Below are positions 26,801-40,600 of a stretch of 64,000 nucleotides of DNA, piece by piece. The notes under the pieces were generated by a model. That model did not search any database and was not told the DNA's origin. It was given only the letters and a program-made list of their open reading frames with translations. Every line of letters begins with the position of its first letter. Within the stretch, counting starts at the first letter, position 1. Both the position numbers and the translations under genes were made by a program. Source of the stretch: Rotaria macrura (Eukaryota > Rotifera > Eurotatoria > Philodinida > Philodinidae); the NCBI GenBank assembly GCA_900239685.1, contig OENT01000299.1, positions 62,001-126,000 of the forward strand. The letters run 5' to 3'.

Positions 26801-27810
26801 TTAATCTAAATTTTATTTTATTTTATTTTCCTGAAAAAATCTATCTATGGATGAGACAATGATAACAAGTTTTGTGATGAATAATTGATTGCCATTATAT
26901 TCTTCTTCTTTCTATGAGGATGTGATAAATAGGGTGCTGAAGTTCGAAATAATTTTCGAACGACCTGACTGGTGTTGTGAAAAGACGAGAGCTACTATTG
27001 AAAAGAAAAAAAAACGAGAGAAGACAGAAGAAAGAACTAAAAAAATAGGAAAACTAGCTGTTTGTTGGTTAAGACAGACGGAACCATTGTCATTTTTTTT
27101 GTTGATCTCCACTGTCAGTTCTTTTTTCTTTTTTTCTTCTTGTGTTCGCACTAGCAGCTATAGTTGCTCGATTCTTCTTAGAGCAGTGCTTGCTGTTACA
27201 CATAGTCGAATAGACACTCCATTATACACATACGAGTTCTTGCATGCTTCTTGATGAGTTACTAAAAATATAAAGTTAATTAATAAATAGGAAAAAAACC
27301 GGACTTGAGTGATGTATATATATATATATATATTTATACATAAGTAAATATGTTCATTCTGTCTAGTTCGTCATTCACAATGTGTATCTATCACATGAGG
27401 TAATAGTTAGCATACAAACATATGTGTACTCATATGTTATCCAGATTCATGGTTTTTTTTATGATATGTAATCGAGTGTATACGAAGAAAGATGATGCTA
27501 ATGGAATGCGTAGGCGCAAATAAAATAGGCTTAATATGATGAAATGCTCTGATTGTCTTTTCTATTCATTCATATCGCACTGCTGAGTAGTTAAAGACTG
27601 AACTCAATTTTTTAATATACTTCATTGATGCATCATGATACAAGAAGAAAATTCTGCTTCTGAACTTGTTTTTAAACAATATTGAGTAAAGTGAGTTCAA
27701 GTAAATGATAAACTTTGTTATTCATATTCTACGATTGAGAAGAAAAAAACAAGCAAACATTCTATGGTTATGTGCAATACATTATTATTTTTCATTTCTC
27801 TTTTAAATAG
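23803..27810. other. Intergenic, 4.0 kb, upstream of the MAP kinase
   Basis: AT-rich, with no supportable gene. A frame at 24910-25146 (+) lies in a locally GC-richer patch. A frame at 26889-27254 (+), with its antisense partner, spans facing poly-purine and poly-pyrimidine runs. Both look like by-products of composition. A (TA)n tract lies at 27315-27333. The MAP kinase promoter is expected at the right end. Confidence 0.4.
27315..27333. repeat. (TA)n microsatellite
   Basis: About nine uninterrupted TA units, some 480 bp upstream of the MAP kinase start. A similar TA tract lies at 36981-36996. Confidence 0.85.
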
Positions 27811-27817
27811 ATTCTCA
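27801..27817 (+). other. Acceptor-like site just before the MAP kinase start
   Basis: TTCTCTTTTAAATAG ends at 27810, and only 7 nt separate it from the preferred ATG at 27818. This argues that an earlier in-frame ATG at 27764 lies in an intron or outron. Confidence 0.45.
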
Positions 27818-29208
<1,391 letters not shown>

Positions 29209-32200
29209 GAATAAGATAGAAAGGAAAAAATGGAAACCTATTTTTTTTCTTTTGTTTTGTTAATATTTACTAAGGGCTGGCTCCTTGTACATCACTTATT
29301 GTTGTTGTTGTTTGTTGTTGTTGTTGTTGTTGTTGTTGTTTTGTACTGTAGAAAAAGAAACAGACACTATCAGATAATCTCATGTACAAGCAAGCCTTTG
29401 ATGTTAGTGTTGTTCATGACGGGAAACGATGTTTAACAACAATATGAAATTTAAATAGATTAGATGATCTCGTCTTTTTCATAGAAATCAAAAGACGGAT
29501 TAATTTTACTGGAACTTTCCGATTAGATTAATTTCTCCAGTCATTTAATTTTAAAATTTAAAGATTAAGTTTCATATACAAACTGATTTTTAAATACTGA
29601 GCTTATCGGAATGTTATTTTTAAGTGTAAATATTTTTTCTTGGTTTTTCAAAGCCGAGAAAATTATAATTATCAAAGTAAAATTGTATGTTATGTTTATG
29701 ATAATTTATAAAATTAATAAAATATGTTCTTGTCAAATGACAAGACACTCAACTGTTTTCTTTTTAATTTCATTCATTTACTTTACAGTGTATATGTACT
29801 CATTACTATGCTTAGAATTCTGAAACATATCCTATTCTATTTCAAATGATGAGGAATAATTACACACATGTTTATATTTGATGATGAATCAATTCTGCTT
29901 GTTCTAATGCTATGAATTACATTTATCATGTAATTAAAAAGAAAAATAGAAAATACAAGGACTGACAAGTATACTTGATCTGGCATGTCTATATTTACTT
30001 CTAATACAAAATAAACTAATAGCATAAGAGTAATATTTTAAAGCTATGAAAAGTTTTTAATTGAAATAGATTGATAGTATTTACTCGTAGGTCCATATTT
30101 TATATATGCTTTTGTAATTCCAAAAGAAAAACCGTCTGGGAAGAGAATTTATCTTAAATAAACTATAGAGACTTAGATTCTATTAACGACAGAATTACGA
30201 CATTTCAAAGGTGATTATGCTTATTAGATAATATTTCAAGGATATCTGTTTATTGATTTTTCCCTCAATATCGACTACTAGTTCGTATCAATTTAGTATT
30301 TCACTATGCTTTATTTTTTCGGTGAACTGAACTTTCGTTCGTGATTATCTGTTGATTTCTATGATTTACGGAAAGAATCATTAGCCGAAAAAAAAATTTC
30401 TGAGTTGATAATACGTACTCGGAAGTCAATTATGATGTCTGCATCTTTATTCAGGAAACTACTTTTTTTTGTTATGAGCTCGTTTCAGGAAATGGCATGA
30501 TTGTAAAGTCGAGATCGCTAGAATGTTAAAACTAAGAACAAAAACATCGATTTTTAATCTCATAAGTTGTCCATGAGCGATATTACTGGGGAAAAAAAGC
30601 AACCACATGAAAGAACATCCGATTGTGATGGTAAAGTAGCTGAAATATGTATGGATGACGCGTATGCTTCAAGAAAATAATTTTTTCAAATTTATTGTAA
30701 AACAAAGTGAAAATTTATTTTTGCACTACTTGAAAGACCTTCATCGTTAGTCAACTATTGTATATTCGAACAGAGAGGACTCATGGTTTTTTGTTCAATC
30801 ATTTTTCACAGGAAGCTGATGGAAGAGTGTGGTTTTCACCATGGGAAAGAGCAGATGCCGAAACATAATGACAGGGGAAAATTAGAATATTTTAAATTAT
30901 GTTTTGTTCACGAGATATTGAACTTGTCAAAATTAGCCATTTTCTACGAACAGTTCACACAAATCGGTTTTATTTTTCCGCTAAGATTTTCAGACTATGT
31001 TCTAGGCCACAAGAAATATCTCAGCACAAAGTATAGATTACAAATTTAGAAGATTTATTTCTGCTTTCCCAAAAGAAAAGCTTGAATAATCTAAGAATTT
31101 CAGGGTTCATATAACAAACATCACATTACAATACGCATGAATTAAAATGATGAGAATACTAACCAAGAGAAACAATTTATTGGGTTTCTCAAAAATCTCC
31201 TAGAAAAATGGCATGTCTCTTGTTAATCTGGTGGATTTGTGGTCTTGAGTGTGCACCTTGTAACGGGGAAAATCGAGTTCTTCTTTCATGTTCTTCTTGT
31301 TAATAGTTATTAAAAGAAATAACCAAGTGTCTTCTTTATGTTTTTAAATGAATAATAGTCATAATTTAGAACAGTAATCTTCATAATCGAAAACTCAATC
31401 ATTTGATTTCAAGTTATTAAAGTTGAAATTTTTATCAAGAAAACTTTTTATATATTGATTCCAAAAGAAAAACAATACCATTGACACATAGTACTTCATC
31501 TAGAAAACAATAAAGTATAGCTTCTCTGACTTCGTTTCATTTCACAGAGAACTCGTATTTCTTGAGATTTTTATCGGTCTTCAGGTCATCAATCCTCACT
31601 GATATACTTACGGTAAGAAACATTTTTAATGGCCCTAGCCAATCTTCTCATTGTTTTACTGTCATGACTATCGCATATCTTGCATCAACTGTGTCTGCAC
31701 TCTTGCACAAACAAGAATGTCAAAAATAGTATGAAATATGAATATTTGTATCAAGTCCTGAGCAAAACAGATTTTCTCCATTCATCAAGTACGGAAATAC
31801 TTCACTGTAACAAAATCTACTTGACACAATAAATATTTAGAAGTTTGCACACAATTTTAAATTCATCAGGAAGTTACCTTTCATAAGTAGAAGATGTCGT
31901 TTTCATTTAATTGAGTACGTTAATGAGCGAGTTGACCTTTGAGATAATTTATCGCTATGAAACATATTCTCGTGATTTATCTTCTGTGAAGCAAGCATAA
32001 GAGTATGATAGATTTTCTTGAATAATAAATTTAGAATGCATCCAAATCAATACCAAAGCTTCAAGGCAGCTAAATATTTACAAGTCATTTTTCTGATTTT
32101 CATACAACTTTCACTTTTCTCATCGATAGTTAGATTTCATTAAAAGACAGTTACTTTCGATTTCATCCATTTTTGACAGATGTTACTAAAAAAATCTTTC

Positions 32201-32273
32201 ACTTTATTTCATCGAAAAACATAAACAAACGGAAAAGAAGTCTAAAAAAAATAACTGTTTTCATTATCACTGC
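29209..32273. other. Intergenic, 3.1 kb, with a (GTT)n repeat
   Basis: Begins with the MAP kinase 3' UTR. A (GTT)n microsatellite with one interruption lies at 29299-29342. Small frames such as 29611-29823 and 30783-31049 (+) have no motif or splice support. The right end holds the 3' side of the methyltransferase gene. Confidence 0.45.
29299..29342. repeat. (GTT)n microsatellite
   Basis: About 14 GTT units with one irregular unit, probably inside or just past the MAP kinase 3' UTR. Confidence 0.85.
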
Positions 32274-34391
32274 TTAATTTATCTTTTCATTGCGTTTATA
32301 CAATCCGTAGAATAATCGTTGAGGATTCGTTGTTTTATTTAAATCATAATCGAATATAGCCAATAAGTTAAAGCCAACTGATTCTAATTTACTTTGCCAT
32401 TCTTCACGTGTTTTATACTGTATCGATTTTGTATATTTAATTATTTTCTTTTTTTGTTCTATCCATGTTAATTTAATATTTTTATTCATTGAATAATCAT
32501 TACTAAATTCTCCTATACGTCCTATAATCATAATAGCGTGTATAAAATGTAAATATTTGGTTAATAGTGAACGTTCTGATTTACAATCATGTTCACGTAT
32601 TAAAAGATACCCATTAGGTTGTGTAATACGTGCAATTTCCTTTAACATATGATCAATATTTTCTATGTGATGAAGTGTAACCAGACATGTTACAAGATTA
32701 ACAGATTGATCAACTAGAAAAGAATATAGTAATGTAAGAATTAGTCAATACCATCATATGTTAGTGTTTAGAAGTTGAAAGAAAACAATCATGTTTTCTC
32801 ATCATGGCACATTCGATTAAAATTCACAGGAATTATCAAGTGTTTCTGATAAAATACATATTTCTTATGAATTTACTCATCCTAGAGTTCAGGGAGAATT
32901 AAGAAAAAAATCAAACTCTTTTGTGAACTAACATTAGATTCATACTATGAAGACACAACAAACGATGAAATACGGTATGGAATGATGGACTCTAATTTGG
33001 ATTAGATTTCAGTTCGAATCTATCTTTTATGTGAATTTTACATTCACTGTCGTAGATCATTTTCTTATAGTGTTTACTAATGTGCGAATCGAAACTAGAT
33101 GAATGATTAATATTCTAATAATGGTTTATGTTTGTTGTAAAAAAAAGATTCGTATGGTTCGTTGATTTCTAGGGCTATACTAGATTTTGATGTTATTTTC
33201 GTTCAATGAAATGCAGTGATTCACTCCAGGATCATCTAAAGTATTACTATTCGAATGTGAACGTGAAATTTTGAAAACAGGAAAGTCATTATAAAATCAG
33301 CTTCTCGTGAATTCTTCAAATCGTGTCATTTTTTTCTCACCATAAGACATAACTATTATCATAGCGTCTCCTTGCTCTATCGTTCACACAAGTCAGTGAC
33401 ACAATAGTACTGTAGTGTATTTAATATGTGATTACCAAAAGGATAAAAGTTCTTCTTTCAGATTTTTCATAGACTCGATGCGCACATTATACGAAACGGG
33501 CTGTAAAATTTACAATATTCAACAAAAACAAAAAGGTGTCCGAACTAAAACTTAATCCAAACTATAGTTGATCATTCCATATCGTATATCATCGTGAGTT
33601 TTGCCCTCATTGTGAATCTAATGTTGGTTCGTAATGGAGTAAGAAATATATATTTTACTCGAATTAATCATGATTTATTTTATTTTTACTTAGATCAATA
33701 GCTGATTGATTTTGATCGATCGATACATGTGTTATTTGTTGATTATTACTATTGAAAACATCACCACCAAAGATAGATTCTTTTTTAATTTTAAAATAAT
33801 TTCCAATACGAGCTGTTATCAAACCATTTCCACAGCCTAAATCAAAATAGCTATTGATTGATTCTGTATTCAACAATTCATCACGACGGATTTTCGTTGA
33901 AATTTTAAATCTTGAATTATAATTTTTATCGAATATAGATTTTAATTCATTAAAGCGACTCTCAATTCTTGATGATTCTTGTCGTTTGTGTAATGATGCT
34001 TTGGCACCTGTATTTAAAAAAAAACGTGACTTAAAAAACTAGAGGACATATGACAGTTTTTACCAGGTATTTTCGATAATCTTTCAATTAGTATATTGAG
34101 TAAATCAAGTTCATCTATTGTATTGTATAAACTTTCAGTCCATAATCTGTTGAAATAATGATAAATATTTGCTTGTTGTCCATAGATTTTACCAATATAC
34201 GATAGTATTGCATCAGAGTATAATTGATTCGACCATAATGATAATCGACGTTCCCACGATCCCATCCATCGAGTGAAAACATAATCACGTGGGATTTTTA
34301 CAGGTGTTAATTCATGATGATAGCAGGATTTCGTTGGTGGTGATGTTGACTCTTGATTTAACATAATCGAAAATAAATAATCGTTGTCCAT
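32274..34391 (-). CDS. Class I SAM-dependent methyltransferase
   Basis: Three exons with agreeing phases: 34391-34064, 34007-33690 and 32713-32274, about 361 residues. Motif I, the SAM-binding loop, reads YFDLGCGNGLITARIG at about 163-178. A motif II-like acidic strand (HVSIDQNQS) follows. LVTCLVTLHHIENIDHMLKE at about 222-241 is the post-motif block typical of Rossmann-fold methyltransferases of the methyltransferase-11 type. The substrate is not evident. The N-terminal 110 residues (with RWMGSWERRLSLW) are helical and match no domain I can name. The last intron is about 975 bp while the first is 56 nt. The end of exon 2 (GTAAAA donor at 33689) was chosen because it lets motif II run into LVTC in frame. 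A transferred or viral-like origin is possible but not shown. Confidence 0.75.
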
Positions 34392-37300
34392 GAATATGTT
34401 TGTTGGTCATTTGTTTTGATTTAACGTAAAGGAAAAGAAAAGAAAAATAAATGTTATCCAGGGTCCATTTTAGACAAGCTTAGAAACGAGAAAAAGAATA
34501 ATAGCAGTTCGTCTATTTCACGAAGATCATTCATATTCAATTTAAAACAAATAAAAGTAACCAACGAATTATTTTCACCATCCACTATGACCATTGGTCT
34601 ATTAGAATTAAATGTTTAGAAGAATTTGATTTTGAACAACAAAAAACTTGAAAAATGAACGTCAGTTAAAGTCGGAATAGATGCAATCGAAAACATACAT
34701 TCTCCATGTATAATTAGATTTTTATTATCATAAATTATAATTGTTTCGAAGTACTTTGTGTAATTATCTAGATAATCATCATAGTCTGATAGTTACAGGT
34801 TAGTACTCGTACAAAATAAATTATCAAAATTGACTTGATGAAATTTATTTGTTAGATGAGCATGTATTTAATTATCATAGCTGAAAACTACTTCACTTGT
34901 ATGATCATTATAGTAATTAATGCAAATTTCTTATCTTTAGAATGGCTTAAAAAATGTAAATATATTATTTCCTTCATCCTAAGATATCGATAGTTTCTAA
35001 TTCAATCGAAATCAATCATTTTTGTCTAAAATCTAAATGTGAATGATGAGTATCGACGATGATGCCTTCAAATTTAAGTTTCAATATTTAATTAAGAACA
35101 GTTATGAAATGACTGTTAGTAACTGATTGAAATTTTCTTCAAAACAACATTTATCTATCAGTCAACTATTAATTTCGCTTGAAGAATGATACTGTCATTA
35201 GCCTGTATACATAATCTGACAAGAGTCTATCTATGTCACAATATATCTAACTTCATCGAACTGTATATTTTTTGAATTCAATGACTCATGTCTCCTAAGA
35301 AAGATTCAGAGGACTAAAACCCATAAGATCAGTCATTCGTTTCATACATATATTTGATGTCGTGTTTTTACTTCCACTACACTTTTGTTTTGAAAAATCA
35401 ATTGCGTTATTCATATGAATAGAGAATCTTACATTTCACTTTCTTTTTTTGTTTTAAAAGTAACTTTTTCCAAATGAACACTTTATTATTTATTATAATA
35501 ATGTTGAATATTTTCAATATGAAAAAAGTTCAGTTTTCAAAAGATAAGAGCGCATGTTTAATTGAACAACCACTAGTGAATTCGAATGAAAATAAATCGA
35601 TAAGCCGTAGGATATTACTTGCAAGGAGCTTACAGGATATGTTCATTTTTAGAATTTCACTTCAGGAGTAGAAATTCCGAGTCACTGCATGATTTTTCCA
35701 CACATTTCCGCAAGTTAATATGAAGCAAAGACTATGAATCAATAACTTGTGTTAATCTATTTTTTACGTACGAATTGTATTAGAAAGAACATAGTCGTCC
35801 AAGGTTCATTCTATTTGAAATCGACTATAACATCATACGTAGTTCAAAAAACGTTCTCTCGAAAGATGTGTGTCTTGTGCATTAAATACGAACATTCGAA
35901 CTGCAAATATGGAATATTCATTGTGTCGTATCATTGCAGAATGAAATACATAGGGTTAGAGTTTATCGAACACTAGAAAAATCGAACTTTGAATTATACA
36001 TCGACATGGGTGGTATGCGATGGAGTTTTTCTTATCGTTGTCTATTCGGTATTATGGAGTTTTTAATCTTAACTTGACACATTTTGAATTTCCTAAAATC
36101 TATTTCTATACAGTTAATATATAAGTTTCAAAAGATACAATGAATTTTGACAGATTTATATCTTGAGAATATGCTAGTGCAACAAGTAAAACTTCTAATT
36201 TCATCCTTTTGTTTGTTTCTTTTTCTTGTTATACCAATGTTTCACAATGTCAATTACTAACCATCTAACTTATGTTCTTTAGGTCTCAATGGTAGAGTAT
36301 TTTGTTAGAGCGAAAGATGCTTTATAAAACCTTGGGAAATTCTCGTAGCTTAAATGAGAATAATCTTCATATACTTTGAAAGTATCCTACACTTTTTCTT
36401 CAATCAAATTAAATAGACGATAATCAGAACAATTCACATATTCTATATCAATTTTGTTCTAGAGAATATCAATCTGACAAGATGAACACATCATCCTAGA
36501 CTTTGCTTTTCTTTTTAATTTCAAAACATTTCTTGGAATTTGTTCGAGGAGTAGTATTCAATTGCACAACTGAATAGGCAGCAGTAGTAGTCAGCGAGAA
36601 TTTTGAAAGTAAAAGAAATAGTAAAACTTAAAAATCGAGATTAAATAGTTATTTTTTTCAACGGAATATTTTTATTCAAAGCTTTTTCCTATGAATAATC
36701 AGGCTAGAAAAAAAAACGAACATTTAGGATATTGTAAGTATTTCATAGATGCATAGTCTTCGATTCATCTCTTGGAAATTATTGAAAGAAGAAATTTAAC
36801 TTCATTCGTTAGTGCTACACTAGGCAATGTAATTATAGAAATAGAAATGGAAATTGCTACTAGAACCTCGTTTAGGCTAAAATATGGAATTGCAATATTT
36901 TCTTTGGGCTTGTTACACTAATAAGTTCTAGCCGATTCCAGGCTGTTCTCGGAGGACAAATAATTTCTTATATACATGCATATATATATATATATACATT
37001 TCGAATAGAATTATTTTTACTGACGTTGTTGTCTTATTTTCTTTCCCCCACCAGTGAACATTATTATTACGCTGACTTATTTACCGAATTGACGAATAAA
37101 ACTTTGACGTATTGAATTAGAATAGTCTGCATATTGCATTAATGACATTCAACTCTCTTTTTCTTCCAGCAATACAACAAAGCAGTTGACTTTCATCGTA
37201 CTAATTCGTTAGAAAGTAGTAGAGCAACAAAATTTCAAGTAGTAATTTACATTCATTATTTCCTTCGAGAATATATTTGACTACGACGAAAGTGAATTTT

Positions 37301-37603
37301 TTTTTGACATCTAACGACATTCTTGATTTTGCGTTTATTAAAAAAATTAAAAAGGTCAATATTTCGATTTATTATTACTAAAAGCAAAAAAATAATATAA
37401 GATAATACGATTACCAAAAACAGAAACGAACATATTCAATTGAAATTCTAAAGATATTTCACCCTAGATGACTACCAGCACAACAAGCATACAATGCGAC
37501 GATGACTACGTGGATCGTACAACGAAAAAAGAAAAGTCTTCATAGTTAATTTTAAATGAATCAAGGTACTGTCTACAAATGTGAACATTGAGTTTTTTAT
37601 TTT
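34392..37603. other. Intergenic, 3.2 kb
   Basis: AT-rich spacer between the methyltransferase 5' end and the transporter 3' end. Frames at 35474-35671 and 35749-35976 (+) have no recognisable product. A (TA)n tract is at 36981-36996. The transporter's probable poly(A) signal (minus AATAAA, 37596-37601) is at the right edge. Confidence 0.45.
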
Positions 37604-40600
37604 TTAAGAAAATATTGTAATAACTTCACGTCCGCTACCACGCATTAATAATAACCGGTCTAAACCTTCTGTTAATACATCAACGTATTCCATATAAGAA
37701 TAAGCTGCTAAACTTGTTTGCTTCGGTGGTGGTGATGGAAGATTAATAAGAACAAGTTTAGCATCACGAGAACGTTCTTTGATTTGTTCATTAAGTCTCA
37801 CAGCTGAGTGCATTTTACGCATAGATGATTCAGTTCTGAAAAAATTTAAAAAGAAAATTTACTGATTCTTTTTCTGGCTTCATACTTACACATTTTTTTT
37901 AAAGTTTTCTAATTGACTAGGTGTAAATGTATAATGATATTGATTATTCGTTTCATCATTGGTAGACTTTCGTTGTTGTGGTTGATGTATACCCAAGGTT
38001 TCCATTTGTATGTGAGACTATGTAATGAGATAAAAGAAATCATCTTAATATATTTCAATTTAACCAAGAGTTGTGATTAACTCAAATTTGTAAATGAGAA
38101 CTCAAACTAGGTATTTTATTTAGAATATCAAGATATGTTACCTTGCTTGTTCTTCGTTCAAATCCCATAGACTGAAGAAATAAATAATTTGATAATATTT
38201 AGTATTGCATCATTTTATGATGAGAATTCAAGAGTTCTATACGACTTACTTGAAGTTGAAGATCTTTATCAGCAAGTTTTAAATCTTTCAATAATTTGAT
38301 GCGTTCAGCTAATTTAAGAGTTCGCTCATAAGCATAAGCTGAAATTTCTTGATCAGCCTATAAAATGAATCAGAGCCATTAACTTTATTCAAGCAAAAAG
38401 AAAACAAAAGAAACAAACCATTTCAACAACATCGACTTCGGCTTCAATACGTAATTGATACATATATTGTTCAAGATCTCTTTTCATAGCAACTGAATTA
38501 TCGTCTATTTGTGTCACAGTAAACAGACGTATGCGACAATGTGCCCAAACTTTATTGCGTTTTAGTAGAAAAGCAATAAGAAATAGAAGACCACCATCAT
38601 GTATAATCCACCATATATCTATGGTACCATCTTGAATTTGTTTGGAGTCTGGAAAACTATCAATATTTTTCGGAACAATCACAGCACATTGACGAGCTTC
38701 GGCAATGGCAATCGTACCTATTCAATAGTTTAACGATGTAGAAAACAAAACAATAAAACAATAAAAAAGTTTTATACGAATAAATGCTTCGGCTGCAAAT
38801 CCATCAAAATCTTTTTTCCATTGTACTGGCCAACAGAGAACAATCGTATTTGGTTTTAAACCGCCTAAACCTTCTGTTTGAATTCTATATCAAAATAGAA
38901 GAAACACGTTGTTAGTCCTATGTCTATGATAGAAAATTGTGAAACCACAATATTCTTGTTATTATCTAGTAACGAGCATGATTGATGTACACGTTCTACA
39001 ACAATGACAGAAACTACCATTACTATTGACTTCGTTTAAATATTTATGTTCGTCACGTCTCAAATCATATCTTATGCATGTCAATCGTCGACTGGGTAAT
39101 TCTAACATTGATTCGTGTCTAGCACAAGTATTTAAAACACAAAATCAACTTACAATGTACTAATACCATCTTCAACATCTTTTGTAGCCAATACTTCAGC
39201 AAAACCTTGTACTTTAGCTTGTGCCAAACCAGTTTTTAATAGCTAAAATCATTTAAAAATAGTACTGCAAATATACTAGTCTATGAAACATTTGATGTAC
39301 AACTATATATTTATTTATTTATTTATTTATTTATCTTTGAAGTTTAGGTATTGATAGGTATTTCAATAGAATGAATCAATGAAACTAAAATTACTTTAGA
39401 ACAATTTACTATCATCAGCTCTTCATAATTCCCATAATTATATAAAAACTATTATAAAATTTTAACACTAGATCAATTTTTAAAGAATCTTCATCAAAAA
39501 TGAACTATCATGTCATTTATTATGATGTTCTTTATGTATAGGCAAATTACTATTATTAGCAGAGCAATTTTTATAATCGATTAAGAAAGAAAAAACTTCT
39601 CTCTTCAAACAAAGCCTAATAGTAAAATTTTACGTCGACTCTCAATTAGAACTAATTATCTTCGACAAAAATTAATATGAAATATTCTATACAATACAAT
39701 AGTGAAGAATAATATATGAAATTAAATAATGATATTCTTTCTCTAGTTAATAAATGAATTATATTTATCTCATCAATGTTTTCTTTTCTTTCTTCAATAT
39801 AGCTTCATAAAAGTTTCGCCTATTCATCGGATAATTAGATTATTTTAATCAACTTTCTTCTATTTTCATGACAATTACATAATAGTGAACTATGACGGAA
39901 TGCCACTAGATCAATCAGAATATTCCTACTGAGAGAGAGAGAGAGAAAGAAATGCCTCTCATCGAATTGTTATTGGTAAAATGATTATTGCTGCAGTCTA
40001 AGTATACAATATTTTCAAGAAAAGAAAGACATCTACAAGTAATACTTACTGCACGAACTGGTTCAATTTGTTGATGATTTTCAAGATAATCACCTTCTAA
40101 AACACTTGCCGCAACCACGAAGCCTCTTCCTATTATAAATTATTCAATAAAAATAACTAATTATATTACATCAATCCAATTTACCAGCTTTAAGTTGATA
40201 AAGAAAATTGAATACTTTTGAATGACGTAGTGTATATGTTTCATTTTCCTCATTTTTTTCTATACTAAGAAATGCTAATAATTGAGGTCTCCAATTTTTT
40301 GTATGTGGTTGAGCTTCATCAACTCGATATAGGGCATAACGAGCAGCTGACATTGATAAACCACGTATGCCATCTCCCCATTCTTTCTCAGCTCTTAAGC
40401 ATCAATGTACGAATTTAAATATTGAGAAGAAAATAATTTGAAAAAAAAGTACCCTTTATATTCAATAAATTTGTATATGATGATTGCAATCAACATTGCA
40501 ATAAGAGCAAAATACCATGAAGCAATAAACATAATTGAAACAGAAAGAAATACACCGATACTAGAAAGTATCCTAAAGAAAACAAAAAGTAAAATCATAT

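Noticed and set aside
26889..27254. 121-codon frame upstream of the MAP kinase
   Set aside because: It spans long A-rich and T-rich runs that are mirrored by an antisense frame. No motif and no splice or homology support, so it is explained by composition.
27764..27817. Upstream in-frame ATG giving the MAP kinase an extra 18 residues
   Set aside because: A splice-acceptor-like sequence (to 27810) lies between it and the ATG at 27818, and the extra peptide is hydrophobic and unlike ERK N-termini.
33001..33060. TTCGAATC-like stretch suggesting a tRNA T-loop
   Set aside because: No acceptor stem, D-arm or anticodon arm could be folded around it.
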